Shown here: in pieces, positions 46,931 to 57,859 of the stretch
How positions within the stretch are numbered: position 1 is the first letter of the stretch
How the letters are laid out: every line of letters starts with the position of its first letter
Assembly (NCBI GenBank): GCA_032207245.1
Contig: CM063508.1
Coordinates: forward strand, 115,776,404-115,840,403
Origin: Pardosa pseudoannulata
Taxonomy: Eukaryota > Arthropoda > Arachnida > Araneae > Lycosidae
DNA length: 64,000 bases
Direction: 5' to 3'
Translations under genes and position numbers: made by a program
Notes under the pieces: model-generated
Told to the model about the DNA's origin: nothing
The model's input: only the letters and a program-made list of their open reading frames with translations
The model's database searches: none

Positions 46931-49590
46931 CTATATTTGACGTTGAAGATATATTATTTTTGATAAAATCTAACTTAAATATTTATAAAAAATTTACGAT
47001 AATAAATTACGGACGCTTTGTCGGTATGTTGTTTTACTGGCTTTTATCAGACATTAATTGAGAATATAACCTTTATTCATGATGATGAAAATAACTCATT
47101 TAAGAGTTATTTTGTATTAATATTTCTGGACAAATTTAATATGCTAATTACATTTATTCTTCGGAGATCCTCTTCGTTACATATTTGTGGGTTATAATAA
47201 AACAAATTTAGAATTAATCCCTACTATGTATAATTTTCCCACAAAAAATTCTTTAACTATTTTTCTGTTTTTGATTTTTAAGTAGATGCATTATGAAATA
47301 GTTTTTATTACATTATTTAGTTTGTACGGAGAATGTTATGAACTATTGTTTTTTTTTATTTTGTAGCTCTCACATTTATGAAGTTTAATTTTTAAGTCAG
47401 TTACATAGCAATGGTTCTACAGTACTGAATATCTTAATTGTAAACATGCAGTTTAGATTGTTTCAGTTTTTTTTTATTCTCCTTTCTTGTAATACTGGTC
47501 AGTGTTTAGCAATATATGCATTTCGTTCTATTGTTTGTTGTTAAATTTTTCCTTATTACTGTTATAACTATTTTTCATGTAAGAAAATCCTCTTATGTTT
47601 GAAGTTAATATCAGAAAAAAGTATTAGAACACTCAGTTAATATATTTGGAGATTTCTTTTTAAAATACCTAATGTTAATGTTGCACATTTCTCAATCATG
47701 CATTAAGTGAGTGAATTCTGAGAAAAAGATGTCACACTTACATTTAAAGAAAACATTCTGTCACTTGCCATATATCATTTTCTTCAAAAATATATGAATA
47801 TAGTGAATTTTAATATATTTTTTTCCAATTAACTCAATGATTTTCATATAATAAAGGACAAATCAACTTTCTCAATGTTTTTACAGTGCAGAAAATCTAT
47901 TTTAATATTGTCTCTTAAATAATATTTATTTTAGAATATGATACTGAAGCTAACTTGTATCCTTTAAGTGTCTTACTTTTTAAGAATACTTTTTTTAAAA
48001 TAGGCATATTTCATGTTTGAAAAATATATATCGCTAATAGAAACGATGAATGTCCTTTTGTTACCAAAATACTATATCTTAACCACTTCACCAAGAACCT
48101 ATTGGGTGTAAAATTGTTTTTTTATACAAAGCAGGATTACTTCACTCATTGATGAGAAACAGCTATAATTTTATTAGGTTTTTAATTGAAATGTTTTTAA
48201 TGATAACGGAAGAATATAAATATGGTAACAGAAGGACATTTATCTGTGAAATGATTTAAATTGAACTTTTAAAATCTTTAGTATTAAGTAAACTAATTTT
48301 AAACTTGTATATAAGTTTAAAACATGTCTAAATAAAATTTAAATTAAAATATATATGTAATTTCATTAAAGATACTTTCATTTTAATAACATGTAAAAGA
48401 TAGATTTAGCATAAAAATACTGGTTTTTCAGTTTATTGTCTGTGCTGTTCTACAATGAAGCCACAAACTTAACTAAGTTGACTATAATTATACATGACTG
48501 CTAAAAATAATAAAGCATCAGTACAAACAAAAGAACTATATCAATTTAAATTTACAAAATAAGTAATTATGGTGAAAAATTATTTGAAAACACATTTTAA
48601 ACTCTGTCATAGGAATTAAGTTATTTAAATGATTTTAATTGTTTTAGTAAGTCATTAAGAGGAAAACCGTGTCAAAATATAGTATAGTGACAGTTTAAAT
48701 GTAAAAGAAATTTTAACTTTAAGATCCTAGAAACTTCTTTCACCTTTTTAATTTTCTGAACACGAATTCAAACTAATACCCGATACCTTTCTAATATAGA
48801 AATGTAGCATCAAAAAGAAATATAAAATGTATACAAATAAAAACTGAATTAATACCCATAAAAATTAATAAATTTTAAGACATTGTAGTTAGAAAATGCT
48901 TTCGAATTGCTGTAATGAAATATTACATCGATACACATTATACTACTTCACCTCCCTTTTTCCAGATGTAAACAAAACACACCTGTAATCTGAACTGATT
49001 CTATAGATTTAATTGTAATAACCCTCACAACTTCGATGGAATCCTTAGGCTATCATTTAGCTATCACGTAAAATTATACCTGCCAATAAAATAAGCGATA
49101 AATACACGCCAATAGCAAACGGAATTTTGGAGGTTGCCACTCGGGTAGATCAAATCAGGCAAACGTCATAATGACGTCACGAAGGGGAGGGAGTCACCAA
49201 GAATTGGAATTTGGTACCATATTCAACAAACGGACGACATAAGTCGTTCCATCTATCTCACTTTTAAGACATACCAGTCACCGAGTATTTGGTACGTGAC
49301 ATAGCGTATACAGTGTAGCAGTGAAAACAAAAATAAAGATGGCAGCTCTCATGCAAGCATATATTTATATGTAAAGGTTAAAACGTCGTGAGAAGCTATT
49401 TCCCCGTAGCTGTTCAAAAATTAAAAATACTTCCTAAATACCTGTATTTTGAAAATTTATGATATTATATGTAATTTTCAAAGCTTTTGGTAACAGTAAA
49501 ACGATTTTATTTTAAAAACAACTGTGTATTAATCAAGAACTCATTTTAAAATAATAAACATTTTACCATTCGAATTATACAAAATTCTGA
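46931..49590. other. Intergenic AT-rich stretch
   Basis: No coding ORF, tRNA or recognised element. The portion 49.10-49.35 kb is less AT-rich and contains gacgtcac-type sites; it could be regulatory, but nothing more can be shown. Confidence 0.6.
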
Positions 49591-49594
49591 AAAT

Positions 49595-49820
49595 AATACA
49601 GCCTTAAGGAGGTTTATTAGGTATGTGCATTTGGAGTAAACACATACACTATTAAATTCCTATTAGGTAAACATACAAAATATTTTCATAAGCTAGAAGT
49701 GCATCAACAAAAACACAAAATAAAATACAATTGCTCAAAAATAACAAATTTAGAAGCTAACAAACATGATAAAATGAAATATCTAAAGCGCTTTTTGTTA
49801 ATTAATTTTATCAGTTAATA
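49595..49820 (+). repeat. Third, diverged copy of part of the large direct repeat
   Basis: Matches about 42545-42810 of copy 1 (gtatgtgcatttg-agta, cactatt-aattcctatta-g-aaac, taaagcgctttttgttaatt-like end). It lies just left of copy 2. Confidence 0.65.
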
Positions 49821-49910
49821 AAATATTGTAGATAGAAAAGTCCAGTAGTAAATAGAATCTTCATAGCATCTTAAAAGTATTAATGAAATTTTCCCATGAT
49901 TAAAAAGATA

Positions 49911-51463
49911 TCTTTTTACTCTATAATATTCAAATTTAGAATTTTATAAAAGGAATTTAAGGATTTAAGAATATTTAATATTTCTTCTAAACATAAAATT
50001 GACAAGTTAATAACTTCAGTAAATAATTTAATAACTTATACCAGTGTATAACAAACGTTTAGATTATTCCGATAAGTTAATTAGAAAGGTATCAATTTTT
50101 AAAATGACATTTTGCAATCGCATATATGTACATAATCAGATGTCCAATCTTAAATTAATTACAAAAATTATACAGATGGATACACTTTAACATAATAAGC
50201 AATTAGATTACTACTTATATTTTTAATAGTAAATAAATCTTGTTACTTGATAACAATATCATGGATCTAATCAATTGCTTAATAAAGTATATTTTGGTAA
50301 ATTGTCTTTTAATCTGTATAAAAATATTTTCAGAAACAGTTATGTTGTTTATTCCTAAATCTAATATTCAATAATTAAATAAATTCATTCACAAGCAAAA
50401 AGAAAAAAAATTAGTATAATATGATCTATGTTAAATTTTATAGGGGTTTTTTTTTTTTTTTTTTTTTTAAGATTCATAAAAGTGTTTAAAATCTTTTTAA
50501 ACACTTCTTTGAGAAATGAAACATTTATAAACAAAGACAATACTTAATATTTAATAGATTTTGCTTCCACTATACATTTAAGATCTATCTAACACACACA
50601 AAATAAAGTAATATAGAGACATATAGAATAATCATAGCATATATAGTTGTATATAACATTTGCATAATAATTATAAAAATAATTTTATAACATAAGACGG
50701 AAAATAAAATTAATTTCCCCAATGCTACAAATGTTTATGCATAGCTTTACTAAAATTATAATTATTGTGTGGATAGGATAAAAATTGTTAAACTCCTTCA
50801 ATACTTTGTGTTCATAGTTAATAACATACCAATGTAATTAGACAAACAAATCATACTAAAAAATTAATATACTATAAACAGATATCATTTAGAAATACTT
50901 AAATGTAATTTATTAAACATTAATCCAAACAGTAAAATGAATAATTATCTTAAAATATGTTTTAGCGACATTTCGAATTGAAAAAAAAAAAAAAAAATTA
51001 TAAATATGCAGCCAAAAGGAGATTCATTAGGTATGTGCATTTGAAGTAGACACATCATACACTATTGAATTTCTATTTAGCAAACTTCGATTTCAACATC
51101 TAAAATGTTTTTATAAGTTAAAATGTGCATATTAAATATAAAAATACAAAATAAGATACCATAGCTGAAAATAATAAATATAGAAACAATAAACCGCGAC
51201 CAAATAAAATATCTAAATCACATTTTGTTAATTGCTTACATATAGAAAGCAAAAATATCAAAAAATATTAACAAATGTTTTCAAAATTTTATAACTCGTG
51301 ATTAAAACTTCATAATATTCACATTTAGAATTATATAAAAAAGGAAATGAACAATAACTTTTGAATAGAATAACTTTTTAAACATAAAACAATTTCAAAG
51401 TTGTATAAAACATATAAAAAGTCAAATTTTAAATTTTTTGTTTAAAGGAAGGATAAATAACCT

Positions 51464-51533
<70 letters not shown>

Positions 51534-51565
51534 GAGAAAGCATATGTGAATAGTTACATATGTAT
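49911..51565 (+). repeat. Large direct repeat, copy 2
   Basis: About 1.65 kb homologous to 41511-43030, initial offset 8400. It has a small extra segment (about 51.20-51.24 kb) and a longer terminal TA/CA microsatellite. Non-coding. Confidence 0.9.
51465..51534. repeat. TA/CA compound microsatellite
   Basis: A TA run, a CACACA block and another TA run, near the end of direct repeat copy 2. Confidence 0.9.
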
Positions 51566-51783
51566 ATGTATGTGTATATATATATGTGTGTGTGTGCATC
51601 AATAAAGCCCACTTAAACTCTTTTCCATTGACATTTCATGATAAAAAGATGGTAAGTAATAAAAGTACTTGTTTTATTACAAGTACGAATATGCAAAATA
51701 CAATAAGATACAATAAATATATAAGTGCGAATATGCAATTAGAAATATACAAATCACTATCAAAAAAGTTTCTTATAGACACC

Positions 51784-51924
51784 ATATTATAAACTGCTGA
51801 GTTATAGATAAATAGTCTATAAAATAAAAAAACGACGGACAAGTTTGAAAATTGCTTCAATTATCTACATAGATTAAATGATAAAAAATTAAACTATACC
51901 TTTATTCCCCATCACTCTTTGGTA
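51784..51924. repeat. 141-bp direct repeat, copy 2 (duplicate candidate start exon)
   Basis: A copy of 46528-46668. On the minus strand it reads ATGGGGAATAAAG followed by GTATAG, so both ATG and donor survive. The homology stops just upstream of the ATG side, so the presumed promoter is not included. Confidence 0.85.
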
Positions 51925-51950
51925 TATATCTTTAATCATATGAAACATAT

Positions 51951-52314
51951 ACTATCACAAAATTAATAATTATTAATCACAGAATTCATTAGACATGGCA
52001 CCACACATTCAAACTAACTAGGACTAATACATACGAGCACATGGTTCTGAAAATAAAGCGCAGTTAATTTTTGCAGTTAAGAATATCTACACTGTTTCCA
52101 ATTTTTTGATTGGTCAGTAGAGTGAAGAAGACTACATCAATTAGCTCCGCCTTTATTAGAAACGTATTAGGAGGAGTCACAGACCAGTTCTTATGTCACT
52201 CGATGGCAATATGGTATCAAATATTAGCTTGACCATAATCCAGGCTTGCGACAGTGATTCTGAAGATCGTCATTTTCAGCCGTGACTCTTGTCGGAGTGA
52301 ATATGGTAGGGCCC
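51951..52314. repeat. 364-bp tandem duplication, left copy
   Basis: Direct repeat of 52315-52675. It shares long blocks such as cacagaattcattagacatg and agcgcagttaatttttgcag; the copies diverge by indels in the middle (52.17-52.24 against 52.53-52.60 kb). Confidence 0.9.
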
Positions 52315-52675
52315 ACTATCACAAAATTAATAATTATTAATCACAGAATTCATTAGACATGGCACCACACATTCAAACTAACTAGGATTAATACAAACGA
52401 GCACATGGTTCTGAAAATAAAGCGCAGTTAATTTTTGCAGTTAAGAATATCTACACTGTTTCCAATTTTTTGATTGGTCAGTAGAGTGAAGAAGACTACA
52501 TCAATTAGGTCCGCCTTTATCAGAAACGTAATTGGGGGTGTAGCCGTAGTAGGAGGATGGCAATATGGTATGAAATAGTCGCTTGGCCGACATAATCCAG
52601 GCGTGCGACAGTGATTCTGAAGATCGTCATTTTCACCCGTGACTCTAGTCGGAGTGAATATGGTAGCACCCACTG
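52315..52675. repeat. Tandem duplication, right copy
   Basis: The right copy continues into the start of a small minus-strand ORF; the left copy lacks the ATG part. Confidence 0.9.
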
Positions 52676-52703
52676 TTTGTTTCGATTCTTCGTTATTCGC
52701 CAT
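52428..52703 (-). CDS. Uncertain small ORF or first exon
   Basis: A 91-codon minus-strand ORF starting MANNEESKQTVGATIFTPTR, then VTGENDDLQNHCR. I do not recognise it. In favour: an ATG about 75-85 bases downstream of a TATAAATA box (52780-52787, minus strand), and a sequence less AT-rich than its surroundings. The stretch from VGATIF to NDDLQNHCR is preserved in the adjacent duplicate, apart from Ala/Pro and Gly/Ala changes. Against: the duplicate soon hits stops and the C-terminal third is low-complexity. A possible donor (G before GTGAAA, 23 codons in) would end in phase 1, which would also splice in frame to KANSL3 exon 2, so it might be an alternative KANSL3 start. Function unknown. Confidence 0.3.
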   Translation of the reverse strand: MANNEESKQTVGATIFTPTRVTGENDDLQNHCRTPGLCRPSDYFIPYCHPPTTATPPITFLIKADLIDVVFFTLLTNQKIGNSVDILNCKN

Positions 52704-52779
52704 GTTAGTTTCTTAAATGCACTGATTTTCTTCGGGTCGCTAGGATCAAATTGGAGCTGCTGGTTGTTGTAATGGACTG

Positions 52780-52787
52780 TATTTATA
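52780..52787 (-). promoter_or_regulatory. TATA-box-like motif
   Basis: Reads TATAAATA on the minus strand, about 77-84 bases before the ATG of the uncertain ORF at 52703. In AT-rich DNA such motifs arise often by chance. Confidence 0.3.
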
Positions 52788-52789
52788 CT

Positions 52790-54120
52790 TACAGAATACT
52801 TTTGTTTTTAAATCGCGATTAATTTGAATTCTTTGACTGAATGCTACTATCCTTGAAAAACAATAACATCACATTTATTTTCACAACTAACATAAAAAGA
52901 CAATTTACAACGTATTTTAAAAAGAAATTACTGCATCTCCAAATAGCATGAGAGTTCAATTGCTTTTATTTTTCATCAGAAAGTGGCACTTCTATCTTTA
53001 AGTTGAGCGGTCACCCTGCTGTTCCAAGCAGAACGAGAGTTCATGCGACAACTTTATTTTACTTATGTGCATACACGGTTAACTTTTGATATCCAAGGAA
53101 AAAAATATATTGTTTCATTAGCGAGATGCTAAGGGGGAGATTAATATAAAATACTATTTTAGTAACTTGATGCTACAATTCATACAGGAAAAGAAAAAAA
53201 AACTAAAACAGAGCATTTCGTTTTCGTGTTAAATCCTTAAATAACATCCTCCATTGCCATTCCCAAATTACGTTGCTCTGATGAGGAAAACATCGCAAAC
53301 CCGAGTACAACTGTACGTGGCATCATTGATTATTGTATACCTAAAGGCAGCGGTTAGCTGTAAAATATAAAATATTCAATAAAATGATAAATTTTAGAAT
53401 GTCATTAGATTGTATAAAATGTGTATTTTGGGATTTGTATAATACCACCCATTCAAAATATCTTAAATTTAGAGTGTGTGAAATATTATAAATCTATGCA
53501 TTGAGTATTGGTGAGAAAAATAGTTTTACCGTTTAATGCATAGACATATCTTTTAAAAATTAGAATTTACCGGGAGTATCTCAAGACCAGAATCAAAAGT
53601 TTAAACATGTAACAAAATGTTTTTAAATAAAATGCAACAGTATTTGCAATAACAACGTGTCCCTCATTTTTACTTTAATGAGTATGTATAAATATTATTC
53701 CCAATCGATTCGAGTTGTTTTGAATCTTCTTGAGTGCGGCAAATCACTTATTACACCTACGACTTCAATAAATGTTCTATATCAATAAGGAAGTCTGTCT
53801 GGAAACAGGATTATGTTTGAACGTCGACAGCTATATGCATGCAAATTGGTAAAGGGATTGAGGGATGACTAATTCAATGTTAAACTTTTCGAAACCATTT
53901 TTAAAAAATTCTAATTACTTTATTATTTACTTTATTTCTAGGATATTTTAAACATTTTTTTTTCTTTTGATATCAAACATTGCTTTCAAAATCATCCGCA
54001 GACAATAATATTGTCTTAATTTTGCTTAAATAAAATAGCAGACATGTTTTTAAAATTAAAAAATAACGTCATTGATGTACATTACCTTAATGGTTTTACC
54101 ATTATTTTAACGTTTTTTAG
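52790..54120. other. Intergenic stretch, nothing recognised
   Basis: AT-rich with some less AT-rich patches near 53.0 and 53.8 kb. No ORF, RNA gene or mobile-element end was identified. Confidence 0.6.
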
Positions 54121-54123
54121 CAT

Positions 54124-54423
54124 TATAGAGCAACTTCATGCAACGTCACGAACTACTTTAATGCCCTCCACATTCATTTTCATGTGTACTATAGCCAATA
54201 AGGCGATTTTACGTTGAGGGCACACCTCAACTTATGTCAATTCTGGCTTTAATTTCAAACGGAAGGATAGTTTATTGTTTGTCTATTGGCTGTTGTAAAC
54301 ATGAAAATAAATGGGAAGGGCATTGTAGTAGTTCGTGATGTTGCGACAAATTGCTCTATAGACCAGCAAGCCAGAATCCTCATAATCTGTGATGTGCCCT
54401 GCTGCGTGAAATCGCTCTATGGT
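54124..54423. mobile_element. Palindromic MITE, copy 2 (nested/foldback)
   Basis: The left end tagagcaacttcatgcaacg followed by tcacgaactac is inverted at 54340-54358 (gtagttcgtgatgttgcgac...ttgctcta). The segment 54197-54359 matches the copy at 40675-40837. A further arm, 54361-54421, ends ctgcgtgaaatcgctctat, the inverse of gcgatttcacgcagcag of copy 1. So the locus is a multi-arm foldback of one family. Confidence 0.65.
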
Positions 54424-54763
54424 ATCATTCCCTGAAATATCTTATTTAATCATTACTTTTAAAATTTGTTTTACTTCAAATTAAGATGCTCCATGATTAA
54501 ATTATATATAGTACATTGCGCAAATCATTTAAATATTTCACAATCTCACATTATTTGATTATATAATTCATATAAGTTTTAAGTTTATTCTTCGATTAAT
54601 TTTTATTGTACAATAAATGTTCTATGATTAATAGTCTAATCGATTTCTCCATTTATATTTTAATAAATAAATATTAATCACGTTTATTCCAATGAAATTA
54701 TAAATTATATGAAGATATTAATATCTAAAATTGAAATCTTCAAAGTTGTGGCAAAGGAGCTAC

Positions 54764-57089
54764 CAGGGTTAGGCAACTTGGGGCCCGCGGGCGCCATGGC
54801 GCTCTCAATCGATTTTTAATGCGCCCTCGTTGGACTAATGTAATGTATGATAGCCAGAGCGATTTACTTACTCTTGTCAAACGGTGATATGCAGCAAGTA
54901 GTCAGTTCAGTTTAGGATTGTGCATAGATTAGCAGTTTGCTAACCTTGAGCGTATCTAATAACACTCACGTATTTTTTGTTAGTGTGTAATCGTATTTCG
55001 AATAGACCACGCGTAGACCGTGCATTTAAAACTACCAAGTAATCCGAAATAATTCTTTTCTTTCAAAACCCTTCATGGATAAATGTAAAAGAAAAAGAAC
55101 ATATCATTTTAACGATGAATGGGAACATCCATATTGTTTCGTTGATTACAAAGGGAAGTGTATTTGTTGTGTAATAATAGTGTTGCGATTCCCAAGAAAA
55201 GTAATATTGAGCGACATTTTAAGACCGTTCATACCAATTTTGATAGTGACTATCCAATGAACTCTGAAATTAGAAGAAAAAAAATATTTCTTTAAAATCT
55301 TTAATAACTAACCAGCAAAGTTTTTTTACTAGACCACTGCAACAACATAAAACAGCAACGATAGCGTCATATAAAATATCAAATTTGCTAGCTAAGAATA
55401 AAAAACCATTTAAAGATGGAGAATTAGTGAAAGAAGCCATGTTAGAAGCTGCTGATTCACTTTTTGAAGAATTTAAAAATAAAAAAGAAATAGTTTCAGC
55501 TATAAACACGTTGCAATTATCAGCACGAACTGTTATTAGAAGAATTGAAGTAATTGAGGATAATTTGGAGGCAGAATTAGCAAATGATATGGAAAATTGT
55601 ATTTTCTTTTCGCTACAGATGGATGAATCGACTGACGTGACAAATATATCAGAATTAGCAATTTGCATGAAGATGGTATTTTCTGATTTTACAACAAAAG
55701 AAGAATTCCTTAAAGTTCTGCCATTATAGGGAAGCACCAGAGGAGAAGATATCTTTTCTACTTTTAAAAAAGTATATAACAGATGTAAAATTACCTGTAA
55801 AAAAGTTATCGTCAATTACAACAGACGGGGCACCAGCGATGACTGGTAAGAAAAAAGAATTTATTGCCTTATGTAGACAGGATTCCTTATTCCCTAAATT
55901 TATTTCTTATCATTGCCTCATACATCAGGAAATGTTATTTTCAAAAACAATCGGTTTTCAACACGTATTTACGATAGTAACAAAAATTATTAATTCCATA
56001 AGATCGGGAGCTATGCAACACAGATTGTTTCAATTACTTTTAGAAGATGAGGACGTTCAATTCACAGATCTTCTTTTATATACTGAAGTGAGGTGGCTGA
56101 GCAGAGGTAAAATACTTGAGCGGTTTATCATACTTTTGCCACAAATAAAGGAATTTATTGCATCAAGAGGGGAATTTTACGAGCAATTAGAAAATAAGGA
56201 TTGGCTAATCGACCTCGGATTTCTGACAGATATAACGGCAAAGTTGAATGAATTAAATTTAAAAATACAAGGGAAAAATCAGCATATCGCTGACATGATT
56301 AGTGCAGTAAATGCATTTAAATGCAAGTTAGTGTTGTTGAAATCCCATCTATTGAAAAAATCATTATCACATTTCCCAAATATAAAATATACTGTTGAGA
56401 GTTTAAATTTGAATAATGAAAATTTTACTGCTACATCATATTTAGAAATTATTGATAAGCTAATAGAAGAGTTTTCTTCTAGAATTGAAGATTTTGCAGC
56501 ATTAGAACCCGTTCTAAGATTTTTTATAAATCCATTCAGTGTTACTGAAGATGATGTCCTTGAAATAATTTCAGTGTATTTCAATCTTTATAATATCGAA
56601 GACCTAGAATTAGAAATAATAAACTTGCAACAAGTGATATTATTTTAAAAGCACATAGTCATGATAAAATGTTTTGGAACTTAGTCGATGAAAATAAGTA
56701 TCCTATTTTAAGGAAATGTGAGCTAAAAATTTATTCATATTGTGCACCAACATACAATTTCGAGTCTTTGTTCTCAAATATGAAATATTTGAAATCAAAA
56801 TACCGAACAAAGCTTAATGACTCACATTTAGATATTTGCTTAAGGACCGGGAACTCTAAATATATCCCTAATTATAAGAAATTAGCTGAAAATATGGACA
56901 CCCATGTTTCACACTGAATTATATGTATCACTACGTATGATACCAACAAAATAAAGTTATAAAAAATCTGTTTTTTAATGCCTATTTATTATCTGTTGAT
57001 TACCTGTTGATTATCTGTAAAATATGCGCCCTCGGTGATTTTCAAATTTAGTATTGCGCCCTTCAGGACAAACAGGTTGCCGACCCCTG
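54764..57089 (+). mobile_element. hAT transposon (Charlie/ZBED-like), nearly complete
   Basis: A 2326-bp element with terminal inverted repeats cagggttaggcaactt (left) and, inwards from the right, caggggtcggcaacct. The bases after the right end, ctctagac, fit the hAT nTCTAGAn target preference; the left flank ggagctac has diverged from it or was not duplicated. Inside is a plus-strand transposase with a BED-type zinc finger, DDE core and dimerisation region, broken by a few lesions. The element is compact and close to full length, so it is among the younger DNA transposons here. Confidence 0.88.
55075..56917 (+). pseudogene. hAT transposase, frameshifted
   Basis: In order: a BED-type zinc finger (CICC ... 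ERHFKTVH, split by a frameshift near 55.16 kb); LLAKNKKPFKDGELVKEAML; MENCIFFSLQMDESTDVTNI with the first DDE aspartate; TDGAPAMTGKKKEFIALCRQ; HCLIHQEMLFSKTIGF; EVRWLSRGKILERF; ASRGEFYEQLENKDWLIDLG; and near the end the dimerisation block YNFESLFSNMKYLKSKYRTK. This is the architecture of the hAT proteins often annotated as GTF2IRD2-like, SCAND3-like or ZBED5-like. Lesions visible: a frameshift near 55.16 kb, a stop at 55.73 kb, a shift near 55.8 kb and one near 56.64 kb. Between them the open blocks run to 114, 269 and 82 codons. Confidence 0.88.
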
Positions 57090-57108
57090 CTCTAGACGTT
57101 GCGATTCA

Positions 57109-57211
57109 GTTCGCATGTTCGTTGTGACGTCCCTTTGACGTAAGCTTGATCGTTTGCTCGCATAATGTCCGCAAGCTGACGTCAAAGTGACGTCACAACG
57201 AACGTGCTAAC
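57109..57211. repeat. Foldback element with TGACGTCA-type sites
   Basis: Inverted arms 57109-57147 and 57173-57211 match at 35 of 39 positions around a 25-base loop. Each arm has two gacgt(c) motifs, including a tgacgtca CRE palindrome overlap in the right arm. It starts 12 bases after the hAT target site. Confidence 0.75.
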
Positions 57212-57402
57212 CGACTCCCAAACTTCGACCCTATGAACGAATCCAAGCGCTCGGCTCATTTAGTGGCTCATTGTGTGGATGCAACCAGTAAACAAGGTCA
57301 CCATCAGGAAGTAGTGAACAATTGGCCATAGTGTGGAGGCTACATTAAAATCAGAGCTGTGAACCGTAGTTTTTTCTTTTCGGTTCAACAGAAAAAGAAT
57401 AT

Positions 57403-57849
57403 AATAGAATCTCGGTAATTCGAGATGGATGGGACAGGATCAAGCTCGAATTATTGAAAACTTGAATTATCGAAAATGATTAATTTAATAAAATGATAAA
57501 TTTTTAGAATTTGGGAATGCAAGAGTAGAGGAAAAAGTGAGTGGATGAAATCTGGTTGAAAAACTTTCTCTCGTTGTTGAAACAGCTCGATCCCCTCTGC
57601 CTTCCATACAGGCACTCTAGGAAGAATACAAAATCCGTTTTCTTTGAAAGTAAGGATTTCTTCTGATAGCTTCGGCGTGCGTAGTGAATATGAGATCGAT
57701 CAAATAACAATAAAAGACAGATGTAGTAATTTTTTTATGTGTTGGTCATTTTTTCAAAAATAAATTTATTAATTTTTTGGTAAATCGGTTTTAACTCGGA
57801 TTTATGGGAAACTCGGACAATCGAGACTCGAATAATAGAGACTCTACTG
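57403..57849. mobile_element. pogo/Tigger-type non-autonomous element
   Basis: The right end, read inwards, is cagtagagtctctattattc followed by gagtctcgattgtccgag, the classical pogo/Tigger terminal pattern, followed outside by TA. The left end tagaatctcggtaattcgag is the decayed counterpart. About 447 bp; no transposase recognised. Confidence 0.65.
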
Positions 57850-57859
57850 TATACGGGTT

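Noticed and set aside
55270..55815. 181-codon minus-strand ORF
   Set aside because: It lies opposite the hAT transposase frame and has no recognisable domain; an antisense shadow.
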